DNA from: Streptomyces sp. NBC_01351
GTDB lineage: Bacteria; Actinomycetota; Actinomycetes; Streptomycetales; Streptomycetaceae
Length of the DNA stretch: 64,000 nt
Assembly: GCF_036237315.1 (NCBI RefSeq)
Contig: NZ_CP108356.1
Location: forward strand, 6,949,501-7,013,500
Direction: 5' to 3'
The notes beneath the pieces were generated by a model. That model searched no databases, was not told the origin of the DNA, and saw only the letters and a program-made list of their open reading frames with translations. Positions 25,897 through 33,155 of the stretch are shown here, piece after piece (position 1 is the stretch's first letter; each line of letters opens with the position of its first letter). The translations under genes were made by a program, and so were the position numbers.

Positions 25897-26058
25897 CGGG
25901 AAGCCCCTGATCGGGCATACTCAAGCCGCCGCAGCCGCTGAACAGCCCATTCCGTGATCCGGGACGGGCAGCATCGGCTGTAAGAGCACCGAGACCCGGT
26001 GGCGCGCACCACACCTCGCGCGTCGCCGCCGTGCCCGACGAGGGAGGAGAGCGCCGCC

Positions 26059-27231
26059 ATGACAGACCGCGCCCCGCAGCCGGTGGACCGTCAGCTGCCC
26101 ACCGAGGAGTCCCGGGACCTCCTCGCGCTCGTACGAGAGATCGCGCAGCGGGAGATCCGTCCCAAGGCCGCCGAGGAGGAGGACTCCGGGCGGTTCCCCC
26201 GGGAGGTCTTCACCCTCCTGTCCGACGCAGGCCTGCTCGGCCTCCCGTACGCCGGCGAGTACGGCGGCGGCGAGCAGCCGTACGAGGTTTACCTCCAGGT
26301 CCTGGAGGAGCTGGCCGCGGCCCGCCTGACCGTCGGCCTCGGCGTCAGCGTGCATTCCCTGGCCTGCCACGGCCTCGCCGGCTACGGCACCAAGGAGCAG
26401 CAGGGCGCACACCTGCCCGCGATGCTCGGCGGCGGCCTGCTGGGCGCCTACTGCCTCTCCGAGCCCGCCGCGGGCTCCGACGCCGCCTCGCTGACCACCA
26501 AGGCGGTGCGCGACGGCGACGACTGGATCATCACCGGCACCAAGGCCTGGATCACCCACGGCGGAGTCGCCGACTTCTACACCGTCCTCGCCCGCACCGG
26601 CGTCGACGGCCCCAAGGGCATCACCGCCTTCCTGGTCCCCGGGGACGCGGAGGGCCTGACGGCGGCCGTGCCGGAGAAGAAGATGGGCATGAAGGGCTCG
26701 CCCACCGCCCAGCTCCACTTCGACGGCGTACGAGTGCCGGACGCGCGCCGCATCGGCGAGGAGGGTCAGGGCTTCACCATCGCCCTGGCCGCGCTGGACG
26801 CCGGACGCCTGGGCATCGCGGCCTGCGCCATCGGCGTCGCCCAGGCGGCGCTGGACGAGGCACTGGCGTACGCCCTGGACCGAAAGCAGTTCGGGCACCC
26901 GATCTCCGACTTCCAGGGGCTGCGCTTCATGCTGGCCGACATGGCCACCAAGATCGAGGCGGGCCGCGCGCTCTACCTCGCCGCGGCGCGCCTGAGGGAC
27001 GCGGGCAAGCCGTTCTCCCGGCAGGCGGCGATGGCCAAGCTGTTCTGCACGGACGCCGCGATGGCGGTCACCACGGACGCGGTCCAGGTCCTGGGCGGCT
27101 ACGGCTACACGGCGGACTTCCCCGTCGAGCGGCTGATGCGGGAGGCGAAGGTGCTCCAGATCGTCGAGGGCACGAACCAGATCCAGCGCATGGTCATCGC
27201 CCGTCACCTCGCGGGCCCGGAGACGCGGTAG
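26059..27231 (+). CDS. Acyl-CoA dehydrogenase
   Basis: The product is 390 aa, a flavoprotein oxidising acyl-CoA to enoyl-CoA. Family signatures are present: AYCLSEPAAGSDAASLTTKA (flavin/substrate loop), ITGTKAWITHGG, KMGMKGSPTAQLHFDGVRVP, DRKQFGHPISDFQGLRFMLA and the C-terminal LGGYGYTADFPVERLMREAK with IVEGTNQIQRMVIARHL. Length is typical. ATG 26059 is preceded by GGAGGAGAG. Chain-length preference cannot be read from sequence. A tandem 18-bp repeat and a GNAT gene follow. Confidence 0.93.
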   Translation: MTDRAPQPVDRQLPTEESRDLLALVREIAQREIRPKAAEEEDSGRFPREVFTLLSDAGLLGLPYAGEYGGGEQPYEVYLQVLEELAAARLTVGLGVSVHSLACHGLAGYGTKEQQGAHLPAMLGGGLLGAYCLSEPAAGSDAASLTTKAVRDGDDWIITGTKAWITHGGVADFYTVLARTGVDGPKGITAFLVPGDAEGLTAAVPEKKMGMKGSPTAQLHFDGVRVPDARRIGEEGQGFTIALAALDAGRLGIAACAIGVAQAALDEALAYALDRKQFGHPISDFQGLRFMLADMATKIEAGRALYLAAARLRDAGKPFSRQAAMAKLFCTDAAMAVTTDAVQVLGGYGYTADFPVERLMREAKVLQIVEGTNQIQRMVIARHLAGPETR

Positions 27232-27246
27232 GCGCAGGTGGAGCGG

Positions 27247-27286
27247 CCGGTCCAGCCCGAGTAGCCGGTCCAGCCCGAGCAGCCGG
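27247..27286. repeat. 18-bp tandem repeat
   Basis: CCGGTCCAGCCCGAGTAG is followed directly by CCGGTCCAGCCCGAGCAG and a partial third unit, filling most of the 63-nt gap between the acyl-CoA dehydrogenase and the GNAT gene. No function is evident. Confidence 0.7.
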
Positions 27287-27294
27287 AGCTCGCG

Positions 27295-27690
27295 GTGAGC
27301 CCCGCCCTCTCCGACGCCGAACTGAACGCCCTGTTCGCCGCGGCGTGGCCGGGGCGCGGGGAGGCCTCCTTCGTGCCGGTCCTGGAGCGCAGCCCGGCCT
27401 GGGTCGCGGCCCGGCGCGAGGGCCGGCTGGTGGGCTACGTCAACGTGACTCCCCAGCTACCGCTGGGAGGTACCCCCAGGGACGGCGGCGTGCACGCCTT
27501 CGTCCTGGACACCACCGTGCACCCGCAGGAGCGGCGGCGCGGACTCGGGATCCGGCTCGTACGGGTGGCGACCGAGGCGGCCGGGGAGCGCGGGGCGCGG
27601 TGGCTGCACGTGGACTACGAGCCGCACCTGGAGCCCTTCTACGAACAGTGCGGCTTCCGCCCGACGGCGGCCGGGTTGCTCGCACTCTGA
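27295..27690 (+). CDS. Small GNAT-family acetyltransferase
   Basis: The product is 131 aa with a GTG start. It has the acetyl-CoA binding segment VLDTTVHPQERRRGLGIRLV and the C-terminal HLEPFYEQCGFRPTAAG strand-helix. Compared with homologous chains, an extra loop (PQLPLGGTPRD) is encoded by a short palindromic repeat (27449-27480) inserted in frame. Substrate unknown. It lies 63 nt after the acyl-CoA dehydrogenase and may be cotranscribed. Confidence 0.82.
   Translation: MSPALSDAELNALFAAAWPGRGEASFVPVLERSPAWVAARREGRLVGYVNVTPQLPLGGTPRDGGVHAFVLDTTVHPQERRRGLGIRLVRVATEAAGERGARWLHVDYEPHLEPFYEQCGFRPTAAGLLAL
27449..27480. repeat. Small palindromic repeat inserted in GNAT gene
   Basis: The segment CCCCAGCTACCGCTGGGAGG then TACCCCCAGG contains CCAGC/GCTGG and CTGGG/CCCAG pairings. 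It resembles the G/C-rich hairpin repeats scattered through Streptomyces genomes (another type is at 34951-34979). Here it adds about ten residues to a coding sequence without breaking the frame. Confidence 0.55.
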
Positions 27691-27712
27691 GCCGGCCGGC
27701 GGACCGGCTCGC

Positions 27713-27952
27713 TCAGCTGCCGAAGAGCGGGCCGTTCGGCCAGATCGGGGAGGACGCGATGCGGGACCACTCCGGATCGCGCCGCCCGGGCACGGTCCGG
27801 CCGTCGGCGGCCCAGCGGGCGACGAGCGCGCTGTAGATGGGCGGGTCGGGGTACCGCGGGCGCGAGCCCTGCTGAACCGATTCTTCGTAACCGGGCGGCG
27901 TCGGCCGCCGACGGCGTCCCGCCCGGGGCATGGAAGTCTCAACCGTGGTCAT
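27713..27952 (-). CDS. Small conserved-looking protein, function unknown
   Basis: The product is 79 aa, starting MTTVETSMPRAGRRRRPTPP and ending PIWPNGPLFGS. It is rich in Arg and Pro with no membrane segment or known motif. The codon third-position bias fits a real gene, and the stretch YPDPPIYSALVARWAADGRT reads like a folded amphipathic helix. A start at the internal ATG (27931) is possible. It is convergent with the GNAT gene, 22 bp apart. Confidence 0.55.
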   Translation of the reverse strand: MTTVETSMPRAGRRRRPTPPGYEESVQQGSRPRYPDPPIYSALVARWAADGRTVPGRRDPEWSRIASSPIWPNGPLFGS

Positions 27953-28035
27953 GCCGGGGCAACGCGATACCGCGGCCACGGGTAATCCCCTCCACACCCC
28001 GGGTATCCGTTCGAGGCGTCCCCGCGGCGGCGCTG

Positions 28036-28545
28036 GGGTGGGTGGGGCTGGGGGGCTTAGGGGTTGGCGGGACCTTCACTGGGCGGAATCAGGGAGGGCT
28101 TGGGGGTTTCCCGTCAGTCTCTTCGTCCTTCCGTGTCGGGCCGGCCTGTCAAGGGCGCTCCTCCTTCGTCGTCGCGTCGCTTCGCGATGGCCTTCGGCCA
28201 CCCTTGACAGGCCGTCCCGCCCCGGAAAAACGAAGACTGCCGGGAAACCCCCAAAAGAACGGGCCGGGGGAAGAAGGGCAGGGGCGGGCCAGTCAGGGAC
28301 GTCCGACCCCCTCCCCAGGGGGCGTGCCCTGCCCCGGGCCCTCCAAGGCCGCCACCGGGGCCGGGCAGTCGGCCGGCCGCAGCCAAACAGCGACCACAAG
28401 CCCCTCGGGGGGCAGTGGGCGCGTCAAATCGCTACGCGCTCCTCAATGACGGCGTCTGCGACCCGTCTTGGGCTGGACATAGGCCGCCACGGATCGCTAC
28501 GCGCTTCTCGACGAAGGCGACCGGCGGCCGTCTGGGGCTGATGGG
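28036..28545 (+). repeat. Composite repeat, copy 3
   Basis: A full copy in the same orientation as copy 1: edge GGGTTGGCGGGACCTTCACT and GGGCGGAATCAGGGAGGG, hairpin arms 28100-28155 and 28201-28254, a linker beginning AAGAACGGGCCGGGGG, then cores ATCGCTACGCGCTCCTC at 28428-28444 and ATCGCTACGCGCTTCTC at 28493-28509, 65 bp apart. It ends near GGGGCTGATG. Copy 4 lies inverted about 195 bp away, so 28036-29200 forms a large imperfect inverted repeat. No protein is convincingly encoded. Confidence 0.85.
28100..28254. repeat. Large hairpin of repeat copy 3
   Basis: The left arm 28100-28155 and right arm 28201-28254 are reverse complements with several mismatches and a 2-nt length difference; the right arm is the closer match to copy 1. 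The loop contains the inverted pair GGCC-TTC-GGCC at 28189-28198. Confidence 0.8.
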
Positions 28546-28740
28546 GAGCGAAACGGGCTGACGGGAGGCCTGGAGGGGCCGTTCGTCGGCCCAGCCGACC
28601 TGGATTCATGTCAGGGCGGGAGCGTCACCACAAAGCCGTCTACGTAACGGGGTAATTGGGGCAAATGGACGGCTGATTTCGTCGCCTCCTTCGCCTGACC
28701 CCCGTACAGCTCGACATGGCCGTCATTTGGGGTCGCTTCC
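28546..28740. other. Spacer between inverted repeat copies 3 and 4
   Basis: 195 nt with lower G+C than the surroundings (for example TCTACGTAACGGGGTAATTG). I see no gene. It occupies the same relative place that the GNAT gene holds between copies 1 and 2, so it could be a remnant of lost cargo. Confidence 0.5.
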
Positions 28741-29200
28741 GCCCCAGACGGCGGTCAGACGCCGTCATCGAGGAGCGCGTAGCGATCGGTGGCGGCTTAT
28801 GTCCAGCCCAAGATTGCTGCAGACGCCGTCGTCGAGGAGCGCGTAGCGATTCGTGGCGCCTGTCGGGGGCTGGGGCGCTTGTGGTCGGTGTTTGGCGATG
28901 GCTGGCCGGCTGCCCGGCCCCGGAGACCAGGGCGGAGGGCCCGGGCTCGCGCCCGCCCCCTACCGGAGCAGGGTCGGACGTCCCTGACCGCCCCGCCCCT
29001 TTCCTTTCTCCCCCGGCCCGTTCTTTTGGGGGTTTCCCGGCAGTCTTCGTTTTTCCGTGGCGGGGCGGTCTGTCAAGGGCGGCCGAAGGCCGTCGCGCAG
29101 CGACGCGAACGCAGTGAGCGCCCTTGACAGGCCGTCACGACGCGGAAGGACGAAGACTGCCGGGAAACCCCCAAGCCCTCTCTGATTCCGATCAGCTCGG
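28741..29200 (-). repeat. Composite repeat, copy 4 (inverted)
   Basis: A full copy on the minus strand. Cores lie at 28834-28850 and 28770-28786 (as GAGGAGCGCGTAGCGAT on plus), 64 bp apart around CTTATGTCCAGCCCAAGA. Hairpin arms are at 29026-29079 and 29121-29174, and the edge ends GGGCTTGG/ATCAGAGAGGG near 29200. The linker (CGGGGGAGAAAGGAAAGGGG on minus) matches copies 1 and 3. Confidence 0.85.
29026..29174. repeat. Large hairpin of repeat copy 4
   Basis: The 54-nt arms 29026-29079 and 29121-29174 correspond base for base in position to the hairpin of copy 1. The loop includes GGCCGAAGGCC, a further small stem. Each arm ends in TGTCAAGGG/CCCTTGACA. Confidence 0.82.
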
Positions 29201-29333
29201 ACCCCGCCACCCGGCGACCCCGCCCCGCAGATAAGGGGCGGCTGTGCGTCCCGCCCGTCCCACCCCCACCCACCCCCCGGCGCCACGTGCCGACCTGTCA
29301 GACCGTGCCAGAAGTCTGGCCCCCGATATGGTT

Positions 29334-29348
29334 TCTGACGTACCGTCA
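29334..29348. promoter_or_regulatory. Operator-like palindrome TGACG-N3-CGTCA
   Basis: TGACG (29336-29340) and CGTCA (29344-29348) flank TAC; the context is TTTCTGACGTACCGTCATAT. It lies 89 bp upstream of the CrtC-like gene start. The same core with the same TTCTGACG edge occurs at 63402-63416 before the OB-fold/thiolase pair, which suggests one TetR-type regulator for both. Confidence 0.55.
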
Positions 29349-29436
29349 TATCCGCTTGAGGCGTCACCCCGCCGCACCCCCAGCCGCACGACACCGTGCC
29401 CCTTTCGCATCCCCCACCCCGCCCAGGAGGTTCGCC

Positions 29437-30570
29437 ATGCCCGCCGACCGGCCCATCGGACTGGACGAGTACCCGATCCACCAGGCCCCGCTCTCGATGA
29501 AGCACCTCGTCAGCGGTGACCGCAACGCCTACGACCGCTGCATCTTCCACGTCTTCGATCACGCCGGCCGTGCCGTCCTCATCCTCGGCCTCGGGGTGTA
29601 CCCCAACGCCGGGGTCATCGACGCCTACGCCACCCTCCGCATCGGAGACGAGCTGCTCGCCGTCCGGGCCTCCGACGCCCTCACCGACGACCGCATGAAC
29701 CTCAGCGTCGGCCCCCTCTCCATCACCGTCGACGTCCCGCTCAAGCAGCTCACCCTGCGCTGCGCCGCCGATCCGGACGACCCGGACGGGCTCTCGTACG
29801 ACCTCACCTGGACCGCGGAGTTCCCCGCCGTCTGGGAGCCCCACCACATCCAGCGGCGTGGCGACCGGCTCATGCTCGAAGGCCGCCGCTTCGTCCAGGC
29901 CGGCAACGTCACCGGCGCCATCCGCGCCAAGGGCGAGGAGTTGACCGTCACCGCGGGGGAGTGGACCGGTACCCGCGACCGGAGTTGGGGTGTGCGCCCG
30001 ATACCCGGAGAGGAGGGTGGCCGCGCCGCCGAGGAGTACCGGCCCGAGGGGTTCCACTGGCTCTGGATCCCCGTGCGCTTCGAGGACCGGTTCGTGATGG
30101 TCATCGCCCAGGAGGACGCCGACGGGCACCGGACCCTGAACGAGGCCGTGCAGGTCTTCCCCGAGGCCACCGGCCGCCACGACGTCCAACTCGGCTGGCC
30201 CCACACCGAGATCCGCTACCGGCCTGGCAGCCGGCATCCCGAGAGCGCGGTCGTCCACCTCACCGACCCGGCCCGCAAGCCGCTCGAACTCGGCGTCGAG
30301 ATCCTGAACTCCTCCCCGCTCGCCGTGGGCGCGGGTTACCCGCCCGCCGGGGACTGGCAGCACGGCACGTGGCAAGGGCGGGGCTGGACCGACCGGCGGG
30401 TGTACGACCTCTCCGATCCGAGCGCCCACCCGATGGCCGCGTTCGGCGTCACCGACCACTCGGCGCGCTTCACCCTCGACGGGCAGATCGGCCACGGCAT
30501 CTTCGAACACGGCAGCTTCGGGAGGCACGACCCCAGCGGCTTCGTCGACTACTCGTCCGTCGCCCAATAG
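29437..30570 (+). CDS. CrtC-like (DUF7064/7065-type) protein
   Basis: The product is 377 aa, soluble and beta-rich, beginning MPADRPIGLDEYPIHQAPLS. It contains DRSWGVRPIPGEE, FHWLWIPVRFEDRFVMVIAQ and YEXGSFGRHDPSGF-type C-terminal sequence (HGIFEHGSFGRHDPSGFVDY), resembling the tandem lipocalin-like halves of hydroxyneurosporene-dehydratase-like proteins now split as DUF7064/DUF7065. These genes typically precede a phosphotransferase gene in actinobacteria, as here, and are associated with lipid or steroid catabolism; the reaction is unknown. CAGGAGG precedes the ATG. An operator-like palindrome lies upstream at 29334. Confidence 0.75.
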   Translation: MPADRPIGLDEYPIHQAPLSMKHLVSGDRNAYDRCIFHVFDHAGRAVLILGLGVYPNAGVIDAYATLRIGDELLAVRASDALTDDRMNLSVGPLSITVDVPLKQLTLRCAADPDDPDGLSYDLTWTAEFPAVWEPHHIQRRGDRLMLEGRRFVQAGNVTGAIRAKGEELTVTAGEWTGTRDRSWGVRPIPGEEGGRAAEEYRPEGFHWLWIPVRFEDRFVMVIAQEDADGHRTLNEAVQVFPEATGRHDVQLGWPHTEIRYRPGSRHPESAVVHLTDPARKPLELGVEILNSSPLAVGAGYPPAGDWQHGTWQGRGWTDRRVYDLSDPSAHPMAAFGVTDHSARFTLDGQIGHGIFEHGSFGRHDPSGFVDYSSVAQ

Positions 30571-30584
30571 GGCAGGCGCACAAC

Positions 30585-30660
30585 AGAAGCAGCGACAAGA
30601 ACAGCGACGAGATCAGCAACAAGAACAGAGACACAAGAACAGAGACAAGAACAGGGAAGG
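30585..30660 (+). repeat. Purine/A-rich tract with ACAAGAACAG units
   Basis: The gap between the CrtC-like and phosphotransferase genes is made of imperfect 10-14-nt units (GACAAGAACAG, AACAAGAACAGAGACAC, ACAAGAACAGAGAC). It is far lower in G+C than its surroundings and almost free of T. It would be single-stranded in mRNA just before the next gene's start at 30672, and may act as a translation enhancer or be replication-slippage debris. Confidence 0.7.
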
Positions 30661-30671
30661 GGCCCACCGCC

Positions 30672-31769
30672 ATGGCAACCGCTCCACGTCCGCGCACCTC
30701 CACCCGAGAGCCCGAAGAACTCGGCCGTCGCCTCGCCGTCTGGCTGGACGCCAAGCTCCCCGGCGCGAAGGTCACCAACGTCTCGGTCCCCGGCTCCAAC
30801 GGCATGTCCAGCGAGACCCTGCTCTTCGACATAGAGCACCCCGACACCCCGCTCCGTGCCTGCGCGCTGCGCCTCGCCGCCGATCCGGCCGCCTACACCG
30901 TCTTCCCGACGTACGACATGCCGCGCCAGCACCGTGTGATGAGCCTGGTCGCCCAGCACACCGACCTGCCCGTCCCGCGCGTGCAGTGGCTGGAGGAGGA
31001 TCCGGGGCCGCTCGGGGCGCCGTTCTTCGTGATGGCCCGGGCCGAGGGCCGGGTCCCGCCCGACGTCATGCCCTACACCTACGAGGGCAACTGGCTGCAC
31101 GCCGCGACCGACGCCGAGCGGGCCGTGCTCCAGGAGGCGAGCATCGCGCTGCTGGCCCGGCTGCACGACCAGTTCCCCGCCAAGGAGGCGGAGTTCCTGC
31201 TCCCCGAGGGCGCGGGCAGTCCGCTGCGCCGGCACGTGGACGGGCAACGCGCCTACTACTCCTGGGTGGTGGACGGCCTGGCCCCGTCACCGCTCATCGA
31301 GCGCGCGTTCGCCCGGCTGGAGGAGCTCTGGCCGCAGGACGAGGGCCCGGCGGTGCTGAACTGGGGCGACGCCCGCATCGGCAACGTCATCTACGACGGG
31401 TTCACCCCGGCGGCCGTCCTGGACTGGGAGATGGCGGCGTACGCCCCGCGCGAGGTGGACCTCGGGTGGACCGTCTACCTGCACCGGTTCTTCCAGGACC
31501 TCACGGTGAGCTTCGGCCAGCCCGGCCTGCCGGACTTCCTGCGCCGCGAGGACCTGGAGCGGCGGTACGCCGAACTCACCGGCCACACCCCGCGGAACAT
31601 GGAGTTCCACACCCTCTACGCGGCCCTGCGCCATGGGATCGTGATGCTGCGCATCGCCTACCGGCAGGCGCACTTCGGCGAGGTGGAGATCCCGGAGAAC
31701 CCGGACAGCCTGATCCTGCACCACGCCAGTCTGGCCGCCATGGTGCAGGGAACCTACTGGCAGGCGTAG
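30672..31769 (+). CDS. APH-family phosphotransferase
   Basis: The product is 365 aa with an aminoglycoside-phosphotransferase/choline-kinase fold: N-lobe ETLLFDIEHP; Brenner-type catalytic motif AVLNWGDARIGNVIYDGFTP (Asp for the usual His at NWGD, then N ligand); metal motif VLDWEMAAYAPREVDLGW. Such proteins occur beside acyl-CoA dehydrogenases and steroid or fatty-acid genes and probably phosphorylate a catabolic intermediate rather than an antibiotic. The ATG lies 101 nt after the CrtC-like stop, behind the purine-rich tract. A terminator follows. Confidence 0.83.
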   Translation: MATAPRPRTSTREPEELGRRLAVWLDAKLPGAKVTNVSVPGSNGMSSETLLFDIEHPDTPLRACALRLAADPAAYTVFPTYDMPRQHRVMSLVAQHTDLPVPRVQWLEEDPGPLGAPFFVMARAEGRVPPDVMPYTYEGNWLHAATDAERAVLQEASIALLARLHDQFPAKEAEFLLPEGAGSPLRRHVDGQRAYYSWVVDGLAPSPLIERAFARLEELWPQDEGPAVLNWGDARIGNVIYDGFTPAAVLDWEMAAYAPREVDLGWTVYLHRFFQDLTVSFGQPGLPDFLRREDLERRYAELTGHTPRNMEFHTLYAALRHGIVMLRIAYRQAHFGEVEIPENPDSLILHHASLAAMVQGTYWQA

Positions 31770-31837
31770 GGCCAGGGGCGCCGGGGCGGCCCGCAGAACG
31801 GCCCGCGGACGGCCCCGCGGAACGGCCCGCAGAACAG

Positions 31838-31869
31838 GCCGCGGACGGTCCCGCAGGACCGTCCGCGGC
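31838..31869. terminator. Bidirectional terminator hairpin
   Basis: GCCGCGGACGGTCC (31838-31851) pairs perfectly with GGACCGTCCGCGGC (31856-31869) over a CGCA loop, between the convergent phosphotransferase gene and the CxxC protein gene. Several GGCCCGC-GAACGG repeats precede it (31790-31835). Confidence 0.85.
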
Positions 31870-31887
31870 GAGCGCGCAGGGGGCCGG

Positions 31888-32346
31888 TCAGGCCGCCTGC
31901 GCGTGCTGCGTCTGCGTCTGCGGCGCCGCGGGGCGCATCAGCGGGACCGGCCGCGAGCCCGGACCGCCGACGTGCGAGAAGGGCTGCGTCCGCCAGTCCA
32001 GCCCCTGGGGCAGGTCCAGGACCACGACGGACTCGAACTCCTGCGCCTCCGGCGACGGGAACGCTCCGACGGTGGACAGCGCGTCCGAGGCGGGCCGCCC
32101 GGTGCCCGCGCACACCGTGAGACCGAAGGGGTTCCACGGGGTCAGGCAGAGCGCGTGCTGCGGCAGGAACTCCTCGTCGGCGACGAGGGCGATCGACTGG
32201 CCGCAGTCGGGGCAGATCGCGTGGTGGATCTCGAACCCCTCGCCGTCTTCGAGGTATTCGGCGTAGTCGGGGTACGCGCCCTCCTCGGTGTCGGCCAGAT
32301 CGAGGGGCTCCGGTTCGGTGCGACCGGCGCGCTTGGTGTTCAGCAT
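31888..32346 (-). CDS. Acidic CxxC protein, function unknown
   Basis: The product is 152 aa, beginning MLNTKRAGRTEPEPLDLADT. A single CPDCG pair and a later Cys/His segment (FLPQHALCLTPWNPFGLTVC) may bind zinc; the rest is acidic, with a Gln/Ala-rich tail. I recognise no family. ATG 32346 is chosen because GGGGGAG lies upstream; longer frames extend into the intergenic region. It is divergent from the Lrp-type regulator, with both operator-like sites (32466, 32499) in between. Confidence 0.65.
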   Translation of the reverse strand: MLNTKRAGRTEPEPLDLADTEEGAYPDYAEYLEDGEGFEIHHAICPDCGQSIALVADEEFLPQHALCLTPWNPFGLTVCAGTGRPASDALSTVGAFPSPEAQEFESVVVLDLPQGLDWRTQPFSHVGGPGSRPVPLMRPAAPQTQTQHAQAA

Positions 32347-32465
32347 GGATGTACTCCCCCTTGGGTGGGCCGGGCGGGCAGGTTCTTCGGCCTCGGCCAC
32401 ACCAAGCACTTCCCGCAGCGCGGCACGAGTAACCACGACAGCACGTCGTACGCCTACATGACCCT

Positions 32466-32479
32466 GTGGCCTTGGTCAC
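32466..32479. promoter_or_regulatory. Crp-like site in divergent promoter region
   Basis: GTGGCCTTGGTCAC fits the Streptomyces Crp pattern GTG-N6-GNCAC, and the flanks extend it to TGTG...CACA. It lies 76 bp upstream of the Lrp-type gene. Chance matches to this loose pattern are expected, so confidence is low. Confidence 0.3.
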
Positions 32480-32498
32480 ATGCCCGGTGCAGATGCCT

Positions 32499-32519
32499 CC
32501 AGTGGGTGGACACCACTGG
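32499..32519. promoter_or_regulatory. Palindromic operator CCAGTGG-N7-CCACTGG
   Basis: The perfect 7-bp arms at 32499-32505 and 32513-32519 overlap the -35 position of a promoter whose -10 is TAGGTT at 32541-32546, 8 nt before the Lrp gene ATG. Autoregulation by the Lrp-type protein is the simplest reading. Confidence 0.5.
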
Positions 32520-32554
32520 GCCCGGAGCGCCATTGGGCCTTAGGTTGAGCGGCT

Positions 32555-33004
32555 ATGAGCGCAATGGAGGAGCTGGACCGCCAGATCGTTGATCTGCTCG
32601 TGCGGGACGGGCGGATGAGTTACACGGATCTGGGCAAGGCCACGGGACTGTCCACGTCGGCGGTCCATCAGCGAGTACGCCGGCTGGAACAGCGCGGGGT
32701 GATCCGCGGCTACGCGGCGGTGGTCGACCCCGAGGCCGTCGGCCTGCCGTTGACGGCCTTCATCTCGGTCAAGCCGTTCGACCCGAGCGCCCCGGACGAC
32801 ATCGCCGACCGGCTGTCCGGCGTGCCCGAGATCGAGGCCTGCCACAGCGTCGCGGGCGACGAGAACTACATCCTCAAGGTCCGGGTGGCGACCCCCCTGG
32901 AGCTGGAGGACCTGCTGGGCCGCCTGCGGGCCCTCGCGCACGTCTCGACGCGCACGACGGTGGTCCTGTCCACCCCCTACGAGGCCCGCCCGCCCCGCGT
33001 ATAG
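32555..33004 (+). CDS. Lrp/AsnC-family regulator
   Basis: The product is 149 aa. N-terminal HTH: LDRQIVDLLVRDGRMSYTDL then GKATGLSTSAVHQRVRRLEQ; C-terminal RAM ligand-sensing domain with EACHSVAGDENYILKVRVAT. Members respond to amino acids and form octamers. No ribosome-binding site precedes the ATG, and the TAGGTT box 8 nt upstream implies a nearly leaderless mRNA. It is divergent from an acidic CxxC protein gene and lies 151 bp before an amidohydrolase gene. Confidence 0.9.
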   Translation: MSAMEELDRQIVDLLVRDGRMSYTDLGKATGLSTSAVHQRVRRLEQRGVIRGYAAVVDPEAVGLPLTAFISVKPFDPSAPDDIADRLSGVPEIEACHSVAGDENYILKVRVATPLELEDLLGRLRALAHVSTRTTVVLSTPYEARPPRV

Positions 33005-33155
33005 CCTCGCCGGCGGTCGATGCAGGGGGCGCCCGCGCAGCCGCAGAGCCGGTACCCCGGGGGAGGGGGCGGGATGCGCCCACCTACACCCGCACCCGCG
33101 TTCGCACCCGCACCCGCGTCCCGCCGCAGCCGGTCGAGGGGCGAGACTGTTCCCC

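Noticed and set aside
28042..28449. Open frames inside the composite repeats
   Set aside because: They run through the hairpin arms, differ between copies and have Arg/Pro-rich low-complexity products, so the repeats are treated as non-coding.
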